NCBI GenBank assembly: GCA_036874045.1 | Contig: CM072336.1 | Span: 24,875,501-24,939,500 of the forward strand | Reading direction: 5' to 3' | DNA length: 64,000 nucleotides | From: Cymodocea nodosa | Taxonomy: Eukaryota > Streptophyta > Magnoliopsida > Alismatales > Cymodoceaceae | Shown: piece by piece, positions 1-12,300 of the stretch | Numbering within the stretch: the first letter of the stretch is position 1 | Layout: each line of letters begins with the position of its first letter | The notes under the pieces: generated by a model | Told to the model about the DNA's origin: nothing | What the model saw: only the letters and a program-made list of their open reading frames with translations | Database searches by the model: none | Position numbers and translations under genes: made by a program

Positions 1-2969
1 CCCCTAGTCACAAGTCGTGCCTTGTGTCTCTCCACTGTACCATCTGGTTTGAACTTCACAATGAAAACTCATTTGCAAGATACTAGATTTGCATCAGTAG
101 AGCAAGGAATCAGCTCCCACGTACCTCATGACCACAAGGCTTGCATCTCTTGATCTATGATTTGTTTCCAAGAAGGACATTGTAAAACTTCTTGGTATGT
201 CTTAGGTACACCCTCAGACATGACAGATAGAGTAAAATTGCGGCAAGAGGAGGTAAGGTGATCATAAGAAATAAATCAGGAGATGGGGTGCTGTGTGCAA
301 GAGCGTATACCTTTACGAAGAGTAATTGGTAATTCATCTGAGGTGGTAGTAGGAACTGCATCTAAGGCGGTCCTTAGAGGAGTCATAGAGACAGCCTCGG
401 GTCGTTATTGCCATTGACACACCTGCATAGGTCTGTCTGCAACCACATTGTCCACCTTAGCTATGTCGAGGGTCTCTTCCACATGTCTGTCATCAGGAGT
501 GAGGTAGGGCAATAGAGGACTAGTGGTGTTAGACTCCTTAATAGAATCGTTTTGTTGTGAAAAATAAGGCTGATCCTCCGAAAATGTGACATCAAAGGAA
601 GTGAAGTACTGTCTTGTAGGAGGGTGATAACATCTATACCATTTTTGTGTCCTAGAATACTTGACGAACACACACTTGAGGGCATGAACATCAAGCTTGT
701 CCAATTCTAGACTAAGATCCTGAACATAGGCTATGCACCCAAACACTCTAGGAGTGAGGTGAAATAATTCCCCATCAGGATAGAGGCAGTGTAGAGGAAC
801 CACCCTCCCAAGGGGAGAAGAAGACATCCTATTAATAAGGTAGGTAGCTGTAAAAACAGCTTCAGTCCAAAAATACTTAGGAATGCTTATGTAAACCAGA
901 AGAGTTCACGTGACATCCAGTAAATGACAATGTTTCCTCTCAGCCACCTCGTTTTGTTGAGAGGTGTGAGGACATGTAGTCTGGTGAAGGATCTCCTTAG
1001 AAAGGCAGAGGTTTTGAAAATGAGAGCTCACAAACTTAAGGGTGTTATCAGTTCGAAGACATTTCAGAGTTGCAGAAAATGGAGTATTAATTTCACAAAC
1101 AAAATTTTCAATAGAAGTAACAATAGATTTTCTATCCTTTAACAAGTACACCTAACAGACATAAGAGAAATCATCAATTAACACAAGATAATACCGATAA
1201 CCTCTTGAGGAAGTTACCCGACTTGGACCCCAAACATCACAATGAATCAAACATAGTAAGACTCTTTGTAAGAGACACGAGGGTGAGAAGAACGACTATG
1301 TTTGTCAACTTAACAGGACTCACACTGAAACTCAGAAATATCAATGCACGGTAATGTTTGCTGCAGTTTGTGAATTGAGGGGTGACCAAGACGACGATGT
1401 CAAAAAAGAGGCGACACAACAGTGGAGGATAGCACGGCAGCCAGACCACGTGAAGGTGTATCTTGAGCAAGTACATACTTCCTGGTGCTCCTTTTATGGC
1501 CTAAACCAATTCTCGTCCTCGTCTGTAGATCCTAAAAAGTACAATGGAAGGGAAAGAATGTCACGAAGCAAGATAACTGGGTAGTAATGACACTAATGGA
1601 TCAAGTTAACGGAAAGTTCAGGGATAAGAAGGGTGTTCTCAAGTCGAATATCTGGGGTGACCTCAACAGTATCACGTCCAGATATCGGGCATGAGTGGCC
1701 ATTAGCCATAGTGACACTGTGGAGACTTGGAATTTTCTAAAGGCAAGAGAAAAAGGTAGGGTAACCTGTCATGTGCTGAGAGGTACCAAAGTCGATAATC
1801 TAGGATTATGTGTCATTTGTACGCACAATCATACTAGAAGTGGAAGCCATGACAGTGTGACTGAGGCATTGTGCCTTCTTTAACTTCTCATACTTCTGTT
1901 GAGTAATCACCACAGAAGCGTCTCCAAAGATACCACCATCAGTTGAGTTGCCATTAGATTTTGTCACCACTCTCACCCAGGTTGGCTTGCCAAATTTCTC
2001 CTAACACTTCTTAGAACGGTAGTTAACTTTACCACAATGAATGCAGGGAGTTCTATGTCGCCTAGATCTACCTTGGCTAGAGACAAAGTTGGGACGGCTC
2101 TCCTAATGGCTAGATGCCCTCTTTACTGCCAAAGTTGAGCTGTCCTGAGTCTCTGTAACAGTCATATTGCCTGTCTTGGAGATACGGAGGACCTGAGCAA
2201 AGGCAGATCCTAGGTCAGGTGTAGTATCTCTCCTTAGTAAGTGTCCCCTGACCTGAGAGACTAGCTCCTGAGGGAGACCAGACAAAAATGTAGCCACCTG
2301 TAGATCATTCCTATACCTCTGGAGTGTGGTCAAGTCAGTAGTCGGAGGCTGAAGAGCATTCAATTCCTTAAAGAGGGACCTCATCATCCCGTAATACTCC
2401 TGCACGGATTGACTGCCCATCTTGAGTGTGAAAATTTGCTCATAAACATCATACACCTTCAGGATGTTCCTCTCTTCCGCATACATCTGTCTAAGTGTAT
2501 CTCATATCAGTTTGGCCGAGCAAAGTATCATGACACCCTTAGCTACGGTTGGCTCAATGCTATTCTCTAGCCAAGTGATTACAGTAACATCATCAGCAAA
2601 CCAGTCGTCATACCCTACCTCCTTGATATCCATCGGTGGCTGGGTTAGGTGCTTGCTCTTCCTCTAAGCAACTACAAAGGTAAGGAAGATAGTTAAATTC
2701 ATTAAGCTTCACAGATGGCCTCGACAAGAGATGAATCACAAAGTCCCTAAACGCCATCAAGCCAAAAATTGGACCCTATAGATGGTTTCAGCAGCCACCT
2801 TTTGCACTAAGTCAGCAACTCCAGCTGACCCAACTACTTTTGCTAGTCGCCATCCAAGGTGACAGCCACACCTTCTCCCACGCGAGCCCTTCAACTTGGT
2901 TAGCAACACCAAAGTCCATAGCATCCAAAGTGTTGCCCTAGAGGATGTTTGCAGACAACAAATAGGTTG

Positions 2970-3150
2970 GTGCCAGTAGCGATGACGACGGTAGCGGTAG
3001 CGACCACGATAGCTGTAGTGGCAGTTGCGACACGATTGATGGCAACAGCAACAGCGGCCGTGACAGCGACAACAGCAGTTGCAGCCTCGATGATAGCAAC
3101 TGCGACTGTAGTGATCGCGGCTGCGACGATGGCGGCGACGGTGGTTGGGA
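2970..3150 (-). repeat. GC-rich trinucleotide-like copia leader
   Basis: About 180 bp of degenerate GCN/GNC triplets (gcgacg, gtagcg, gcagcc and similar) lie between the PBS and gag of the copia element. Both strands stay open here and translate to Ala/Val/Thr-rich strings, which is a composition effect and not a protein. A comparable GC-rich leader sits behind a related LTR at 32190-32641. Confidence 0.7.
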
Positions 3151-3181
3151 GCCTAGGAAAACGTAACCTAGCCTTATACCA

Positions 3182-3307
3182 TGGAGAGGTGGAGAAGAGA
3201 AAAGAGTTTGTATATTTCCTTGAAAGAAAGGATACTAGTATATATATAAGGGGTAGGATCCATATAAGGATCCATTTACCCAAATAACAACAAACACAAC
3301 TCTAACA
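3182..3307 (-). repeat. Short copia LTR with adjacent primer-binding site
   Basis: On the minus strand the LTR starts TGTTAGAGTTGTG at 3307 and ends CTCTCCA at 3182, giving TG...CA ends over 126 bp. It is followed at once by TGGTATAAGGC (3181-3171), a degraded match to the usual copia PBS TGGTATCAGAGC complementary to initiator-Met tRNA. A TATATATA run near 3240 is a plausible LTR TATA box. The partner LTR is not in the window, so the target-site duplication cannot be checked. Confidence 0.75.
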
Positions 3308-4109
3308 TTTAACATATTTTATTATTGAGTTGATAAATGTATTTTCACGGGCAACCATTTTATCCATTGATAAGTGAGAAGGTTGATGACAATTGGGCAT
3401 CCTGTATTAGTTCATAATGGTGTTGGGTTGTTGGTGCTGTCTTTATTTAGAATAAAATTATTTGCTATTTGTCATTTATCTTGTTCGGTGGTGATCAGGT
3501 ATTGTAATAATTAATACAGTGATAAAAAGAAAAATTAGTAAAATGTATTTTCAGGAAGTGGAATTCGAATAATAGTTGATCAAAGTATATAAGACGAAGT
3601 TATGTGGAAATCTTATTATTCTTTTTTACTTCATTTGGTCTTCATCAGGTCTCAAATAAGGAAATAGCTCGATCTTGTTTTCTGTCCATTAGAATTATTT
3701 CTGTAGCTTAATGAGTTGATAGAACACATTGAAGGTCTTTATGGGTGACACTCTTTCTTTAAAGTGGGTTTTTGCTTTGGAATCTCTTTGGTTCTCTTTG
3801 TATGGGAGCATAGTTCGTCATATTTTAAGTATAATGAAATGTCTTATATTTCTTCCAAGAGATACTCAGATCAACAACAAAGTTTCTGAACGATTTGTGC
3901 TTTTTTATCCTTATATAAGTTTTTCTGAGTGATAAATACATCTATCCTGGTGACTCATTCTATTGTGCCAAGTTCAGATCACAAATATGAGATATCTTTA
4001 AAGAATTCATGTATATCTATAGTAGCTTTTATTTTTTATTTCTTTAAACTGGGAAAATCCTTCCTTTTCCTGTAGCATGGATGTTGATTTTTCATGGTTT
4101 TGGTTACAG

Positions 4110-6353
4110 GAAAATGAATGGGCTGAATGGTACACAAATCTGTTGCTGAAACGAAATTCTGTTGAAAATATCTATCAATGGGTTTGTGGGTAAGCGTTCT
4201 TTTTTAATTACTTTTTTATTTTATTTTGTATCTAGTTGTCTGGTATTGTTCGTCTATATTGGGGCCATAGTTAACAATGCGCCAAGCCTCTCAGGTGCCA
4301 TCTTGGAAGGTGTCTTCAATGTCTAGGTGTATACAGTTGCTGACAGAGTCTGGGCATCATAGAGTCTATTTTCCTTTTTATTTCAATATAAGATATATTC
4401 ATTTTTGAGTCAAGAAAATATTACAATGATTATCAAAAATACAGCAAGAATAAAAAACGTTGAAATTCCTGAAAATTTGATTTTTTTTACTAGTCGGTGA
4501 AGTGCTTAGCCTTCTTATTATGCCCTGATGCCTGGAATTGCACTTCAATAAGTATGGTTAGGCTCTATGGTAGAACTGAGAATTTGATGGGATTTCTGGA
4601 TGATAAATATGCATCTTAGCCATCACAAATTGAGCTTTAGCTAGCCACACACACACACACACACACACACACAGATATATATATATATGAGTTTAAGGAA
4701 GCTGTTGGCACTCACAAAAAAATTGTTATGGGTCCATTTTTATCTTAGCCCTCAGCCCTATCACTCCTAGATACTGCTCATATATAGAAGACTAGACACT
4801 GCCGGCAAGCTCCCCTCCCTCGCCCCTAAACTCTACTCAAAACTAGGTCCATCTCTACTCCATGGATGGTGGCTCCCCATGAGACGTGAAGAACCAAAGC
4901 TACAAGTAATCTTGTAAAATTGTTTGTTTTCCCATGGTGGTGTCACCTTCCTCATGTAGAATCGGAATAAGAATAGGATCAAATTGAACTAGTGCTTATT
5001 TGACTTGGATTCGGTTGACTAGAGGGAGGTGGTGTACGGTTGGTGCTTTTGTAATTTTTGTGGTTTGGTTGGCATCATCGTTGTTGAATTTCACTCTATT
5101 TCATGAGGATAACTAGACGAATGAGGACTTTTTTGATAAGCCAGTGGATGATGATGAGTTGGAGTTTGTGGGGATTAGGTAGGAGGTATCATGAGGGTTC
5201 ATTTAGTTGGTGGTTTCATGTATATGAAATTGTGAAAGGGTTGACACTTAAAACGTGGAAGCTTTGGGGTAGCAGCACCAATGGAGGATTTAGGTCTTGT
5301 GATGAATGTAAAAAGTTCAAATTTCGTGTTGAAGGCATCCACCTTTAAGAATTGGGAACCACTAGATAATGGGCAGGCCAAGGTGGTGGTGTTGAAGTTG
5401 GGGTCAACTAGTTCATCTACAGAGAAGGGTGATGAGAAGGATGATGTTAAGGATTGCCATGTGTTCCAATTGGAGTTGCTTGTAAGGGAACCTACAACAA
5501 TTTTGTTGTGGGTGCTGAAAGGGTAAGTCATATGAGCATGAACACAGGTTGGGTCTTCATCTGCTACTTCTTTTCTTCGATGAGGGTGGCTTGATGGGGG
5601 TTAATTGTCTGGCTAGCCATCGTGATCCCATATATTGGTAACAAGGGTGGACTGATGGAGTGAGTGAGTGAAGAGGAGTGGTTTTTGTGAACGTTGCTAT
5701 TGGTGTAGGTGATCGTTGAGCTAGCCATACACAATGGCTTTCCACTACATGGTACTTGGCGAACCATTGATGATGAAGTGGAAGATCCCCTCTATGTGTA
5801 GCAATCCACTTTGCCACCCCCTCTTGAAATCCAAGCCAACTAGATGGGAATGATGTGTGCATGTGTTTTGAAATCAATCTCATCCTCTTCTTCTATTAGG
5901 TTTTCAGAAATGACAGTTTATGCTTGTTTACTTGCTCATGACCTTGATGTTGCTTTTGTTTAGATGATTTTGGATTATGTGTGGTGGTGGACGTAGTTGT
6001 TTTGCTTGCTTTGGTTTGGAGTTGTGATTCTTGGTTGATGTTTAGGTTTTTAGAGGAGGGGGGGGGGAGGGTAGAGAGGATTTGAGACATTCTTGCCCCT
6101 AGTGTTGAGAAGAAGGCGTCCACATATATGACAAGCATGAAATTGAACTAGCTTCTTGATGCATGCAAGTCGTAGGGTTGGGAGCTAGACAATGGAGTGG
6201 TGGGTTGTAAGGAGGAAACATGGAGGGAGGAAAAGGACATAGGTAATAAACAATTAATGAGAATTATTCATAACCACCATTCTGATTCAATCAGAAGCAT
6301 TGATCTTGACACTCACAGCAAAGTTGTTATAAATGCCTATAAATACATTTTTC

Positions 6354-6388
<35 letters not shown>

Positions 6389-9300
6389 GTGTCTATCAGT
6401 ATAATCTATTTTTTGGTAATATTTTATTATATATGTTAGTATGATGTTTAAATTTTTTTTATCACAAAGATAGAAAATGTTGCCAAAACCCTAGAAACTT
6501 TATAGAAAAATGGAATTCAATTCACTTCTTTTTTTCTTGGTATTTTCCAATAATGCCTTCAAAAATGATTGCGATTACATGAAAATAAGGTTAGGTAATC
6601 TTGTCTATAGGTTTGGAGGTTAACATTGAGGATCATTCATGTTCAAAGCATCAAAGCCTCTTACCAAGAATGATTCTGTGTTATTTGAGAATTTAAACTT
6701 TAAATTTATAATTGCAAGTGCATGATGTCTTTAGCAGTATGTCGACAAGTATGAATTGTATCTATAGGGAATCATGAATCGATATTTAGAATTCTAAAAG
6801 AAATAGAATACAAATTAATTTCTTAAATTAAAATGTTAGCTTATAACTAAATTAAATTTAGTACTTTAGAAATTGTACAAACACATGTATTTACAGCACC
6901 AAATATTCACATAGAATACATATGGATATTATTTATACAATTTATGCAAAGATTCAAATAACTTTCATAATTTTTAAATAAGCTAACTAATATAAAGGAA
7001 AATAAAATAAATATTTACGATGGGTATTTGTTGATTCTTCTTCTCAACATCCGATCATCCTTGTTACTACCTTTTCATTGTCATTGAAGCGAAGCTCCAT
7101 CTATCGATCTCACTAATCACCCTAGCTGTCGCCTAGGGGGGAATCATGATCTACCTCACTCTCGTTGATCTTCTTGCTATCACCAAGTGAACATTGAGAA
7201 CATGATGTCTGATGCACTGAACTGCTCACTCATATTGGAAGTACCAATCACCTCTGTCACAAATGATTGCACCTTGAATGAGGGCACCTAAACATTGATC
7301 TGAAACTTTGTGGTATTTCATATTCTTTTGGTCTACGGATCAACTACACATCCTTTTGGTCCTCTGAATAGCTAATCTCCACAAAATCTGAGTTTTCAAC
7401 ACCTGAGCAATTGGTTATGCATCCTTTTGGTCCTTTACACAATTGAGTTCTATTCTAAGTCAGGCTTCCAACCGTCGTTAAAGTGAAGGGATCCTTTAAC
7501 ATACTTCGCTTTCATGATTTGGACTATCTATACCTGCAGAAAAATAATCAACAAATGGCGGGGGCTGCTATCGCTCGTACACACAATGCATTTCTCATGC
7601 TCTTTCGATCATCTCTTGTCTAACTTCTTATGATTATCCACAATATGAAAATAAACATTTACATAATAGAATAATGCAACAAGTTGTCATCTTTTGCAAA
7701 TGCAAAGACCAATGCATGAGTGAAATAAAATATTGCACCATGTGAACATGTCTGTCGTTGCACACCATCGCTACTGCTACAACTAGAAAAAAAAAAATGA
7801 AAATCAACGATATTGATTATAAAAAATCAATATCGTCGAACACATGTTAAAACCCTTCAGTTGGACATGTTGCTCGTGACTTGCAGTAGAAAGGAAGAAG
7901 AAAAATTGGGGAGAGTTCAATTGTGAGGGTTTAAAAGTATTTATATTGAAGGGTTTTCAATTGGTTTATAATGGTGGAAATGACAATAATGCCCTTGCAT
8001 GTGTTTTTCCAATAATACCATTATAATTATATTTAAAATAAATCTAATAAATGATAATATACATGCACATAAAATAACACATTTTTTAACAGTAATTTCC
8101 TATTTTTCATGCATAATTTCAAAATAAAATATCGATTTTTCATGAAATTTAACTATTTTAATTGCTTTTTCGATAATTGCCTTTGTAATTGATTAAACAT
8201 ATAACTCTTGTATAAATCATATAAAATACATTTGTCAAGAATCATTTTTGCATGAAAATATATATAATAAAATTTTTTATTTTGTGCCGAACATGTGTTC
8301 TATGTTGTTTGTATATCCTTTGCAGTTCCCCAATTTTTCCTTTCATAAAGATATGTAAATGGATCATGTGCATTAGATTACTTCATGATTTTGATTTTGT
8401 GTCACCAGCCTCATCTGAAGATGGATTGATGACCTCCACCTACACTATCACCAGCACAACAACAAATAAAATTTGTAACAGAGATTTGAAAGCATTGTTT
8501 GAATGACAAATAGTTACAGGATGTCCAAAATCACCAAATGGACTGTTGAGATTCTTAACTGACTCAATACTTGCATTTGAATGTCAATATCAAGGCTCAA
8601 TCTGACTAAAAAGTGTCTTTAGTGATCCTATGAGATTAGAGCAATCATCAAAGTCTTGTTTATATTGGAATCATGGGTTTTATTGTAATGCTACGTGAAA
8701 ACAATGATTTCAACTCTGGTTTATTTCTAAAGAAGTGTTTTAAATTGTAAATATTCATGAATATTGTGTGACAGTTTCATGTAATGGATGAAAATGGGTT
8801 TCAAACCATCTCTCCTTTATAATATCTAGGGACATCTTCTTACTTGCCACAAAATCATGTATCACCTCCATCAATTTGATTGCTTTCCGTTGGAAATCCA
8901 TTGTGGGTTTCCTTCAATTTCATTACATTCATTCTTTCCTTGCATTCTCCTAAAATATGTGGTTATTGATGATAGATGTAACTTTTCTACCAGTGGTACC
9001 ATCACTATCTTGATATTTGTATCACATTTCGGAGTTGTGCCTTGATCTATTCTTCTTTTCATACATAGATTGAAGTGCCATATGATTTGCTGCAAATTGT
9101 GTGTTCCCCTGATGAATTAATCCATTGGCACAGCATTGGTTAACATCATGTATACCAATAGAAAAGATTGTATATATATAATTTGAGACAAACATTGTAA
9201 ATCTTACAATCTTTCCTATCAATCTGGTCTTTTCAAAGTTTCTGAAAATCAAATAAATATAGTATACAACACATGGTGTCCAAAAAAGTAGAATACCTTT

Positions 9301-12300
9301 CAGTTATTTTGACTAGTCTCTTTAAAATTCAAGCCATTGTCTTTCACAAGTTGTACTGTATTTGAAGTAAATAATTCATCAATGGATTTAAAGAAAATAG
9401 CGTGGTTATCCCAATATACCATGAAATTGATTATTGTTTCATGGTGTCACTTGTCTATTCATACATATTAGTCATACTTTACATCAGTCACCGTTCCTTT
9501 GAGTTTGGAGATCTTCCTTCAATGTTTTCAAGTACTTATTTATCTCCATAAGATTTGTTGGTGCTTGTATACATTTTCCTTCAATGACTATCATGCCAAC
9601 CATATACTACATATTTGTAAAATAGTCATTGAAAAAAAAAAAAAAGGAAAAAAAAAATCTCATTCATAAAATACTTTATAGTTACATATATAGTTAAAAC
9701 ATTTCAATCTACAATATTTATATCACTTATATAATTACATATGATTTGTACCACAATGTTCAAATTTAAAAATTAAATGGTACATCTATGTCTTACTACT
9801 ACTTTATGTTTACATTTGACTTATAAATCCATGAAAACAGGTTTTTTTAAAATAATATCAGGAAAAATAAGACAATTGACATTTACCATTTTTTTCGAAT
9901 TTGCACAACATATTGATTTCTGTAAAACTTCAAACATCTCAATGCAACAACGAGGGTAGGAGAGGATTCAGGGAATAGATTGGTTTTCCCTCTCTTCACC
10001 CACCCTGCTATATTGGGAAGTAGTTGCAGTGATGTAAACAAAATTTTCAACATACCACAATATATGATCGAATACATGGAAAATTTATACAAAACATCCT
10101 TACATGATATATGGTCTAATACTCCCCCTCAAACTATGTTTGATTTGTGAGACTAGTTTGTTACCGAAAGTTTGAAGCAGTGATGCCTTGACTGGTTTTA
10201 AGAAATGTTACACTAATTCTTTGCAGGCGACCAACTACAATACAACGAGTTGATGATGATGACTTCAATGATAGAGCTTTTGACATTGCAACTTTTCTGC
10301 GTGATGGCCTATCTAATGACGATATGGATGAGGTAATCTCTTGGCGGTTCGTGGTGCTTTTCAAATTATTTATTAGACATGTGCCTTTTTGACAATTGTA
10401 AAGTAATATTTGGAGAATTTCAAATTTTGGAGTGAGTTATGATCAGTTAATTTTCCAAACTTTATCTGTGATCATCATCCTCTAATATAGCAATAGCAAT
10501 CAGTATTTTAGTTACATGTAAGATCAACAACATGAATCCATCTATTTCTGTCCATCTTATAGTTTTCAGCTAGATAACATTATCTTCTAGTCATGCGGGA
10601 TATTCCTTATAGAAAGTTGTCAATATAAATTCCTACCAAAACATGTGAAACTTTAAAATAAAACATATTCAACATCATATCATGAAATTATCAACAATGA
10701 AAAACTTGGCATAAATTAAATTTTTTTGTTCTTTGCCTTATCTTAAAAATAGTGAACTTAGAACAATAATAAATTTGCTCTATAATGGCCTAGAGAGTGA
10801 GGTTGAATCCTAAAAAAGACCACTCCATTGAGGCCAACAAATTCAAATTTGATTTTATGTGGACTTTTGTAAGTTGAAAACCATTGTGTTGGTAAAATTT
10901 TGATATCATGGTCATGTCAATGGAATTGTAGTAAAAAATATCTATTGTTAACAGAATTATCATACAAATTTTGGTTTATATGTGATGTTAACATGTCAAA
11001 AATCGATTTATGTCAATCAAATTTCTTTGATTGATGTTTAGCTTCATTGATAAGTCTAAATACAAGTGGATTGTCATTAGACATCATTGTTATATGGGTC
11101 TTGTGAGTTGGATTTGTTCTTTTTTCATTATCATGCAACTCTAATGGCCTTCAGACAAAATTTACTGATGTGACATAATCTAACAAAAGTCAAAACTATG
11201 TTTATTTCTTAAATTTTGTCAATTACTCATAACTATGTTTATCTTAACTATGTCTATCTTGTCAACCATTTGTATTTGATTATCATTATTACATTGTATT
11301 TGTTGATAAGTTTTTTAAAGTATCTTAGGTGTATTTACTTAAAGATAGAAAAAATATCTCTAATATAATTTGCACCTTTTATAATGAAATTGAAATTCAG
11401 TTTGTTGCTAATCATATAGTTTTTTGCATTAACAATGCTTTAGAATTTCTTCAGTTTGATGTTCAATATTTTTATGTGGATCGTGTAATTCTTCATCAAA
11501 TCACTTTCATGTATCTCAATGGAATGCGATTGTTAAATGCAAACATGGTCATCTTCTTGATGTAATTTGCATCCTTATACTTAAGATGCAAGTTCTTCAA
11601 TATCTATTGTCTAATGTTATTCTTATCGTCTCTTATTTCATTAACTGTATGTCTTCTCTGTTAGAAGGTAAAATTCCATTTTAGCGGTTATATCCCCAAC
11701 AATAGCTCTTTACTCTTCTGCCTTGTTTTTTGGTTCTGCTGTACAAGGATTTAAATATTGGTATCATATTGAAGATCAGCTTTTTGAAAAAATGGAAATC
11801 TATTGAGGATCGAAAATCATATTGATGGAAACCCAATATTTTTGTGGAAACAACTAAAAAAATTCAAATTTTAACTTAAAACTCAAGAATAAGATAAAGC
11901 AAGCTTATAAAAACACTTAGATAAAATTTTTAAGCAATTATTATCGATAAATTATTAATTAGATAGAGATATAATAATTGCTTGCATGAGAAAAGCCTTA
12001 AATCATATACAAATAATTGAAAAAAAAGAAGATAATAACAAATGATTAAATATTTAGGTTAGATTTCAATAAAATCCAAGTTATAGTTTAATATTTATTA
12101 AATTTCATTTAAATAGAATTTAGGTTACAATACATGCATGAAACACAAATTAATAATATTATGCGTAGTACTAGAGAATTTTCATAATGTCTATAATTAA
12201 AATTTTTATCAATTATAAGATTTTAGAGTAAATTATAAATTTTTATCCCTATAATTTAGTTAATATCTCTTAAAAAATCTTATGTGAATTAATTAAAAAA

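Larger units (their letters stand above)
1..3307 (-). mobile_element. Ty1/copia LTR retrotransposon, decayed, cut by the window edge
   Basis: Read on the minus strand, the order is LTR (3307-3182), primer-binding site, GC-rich leader, gag (about 2700-2100), zinc knuckle (about 2060-1990), protease/GAG-pre-integrase (about 1900-1230), integrase core (1151-906), integrase-RT linker (827-405) and the first part of reverse transcriptase (about 180-1). This is the Ty1/copia order. The gag piece 2486-2103 is an open 127-residue stretch. The linker holds the typical YSRTQKWYRCYHPPTRQYF motif, and the RT start shows KPDGTVERHKARLV. The zinc knuckle reads CIHCGKVNYRSKKC, with the expected histidine replaced by tyrosine. 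Stops and frameshifts separate the domains, so the element is not autonomous. It lies in an intron of the downstream SAPS-family gene in the opposite orientation. The 3' half and second LTR lie outside the window. Confidence 0.92.
4190..10226 (+). other. 6.0-kb intron of the SAPS gene
   Basis: AT-rich DNA between two phase-matched exons. It holds a 28-bp AC run (4646-4673) followed by an AT run, a 30-bp TA run (6356-6385), a 10-base G run near 6060 and a short hairpin at 7808-7835. The stretch 6690-7560 looks like part of an LTR or leader (tentative). Small open frames at 5103-5530, 5557-5883, 8252-8506 and 8871-9252 resemble nothing I recognise. Confidence 0.6.

Noticed and set aside
2900-3287. 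Open frames on both strands rich in Ala, Val and Thr
   Set aside because: They arise from the GC-rich triplet-like leader of the copia element; both strands are open at once, and no start context or homology supports a gene.
8871-9252. Minus-strand frames considered as a gene fragment
   Set aside because: No domain recognised and no splice-consistent extension; left as unassigned intron sequence.
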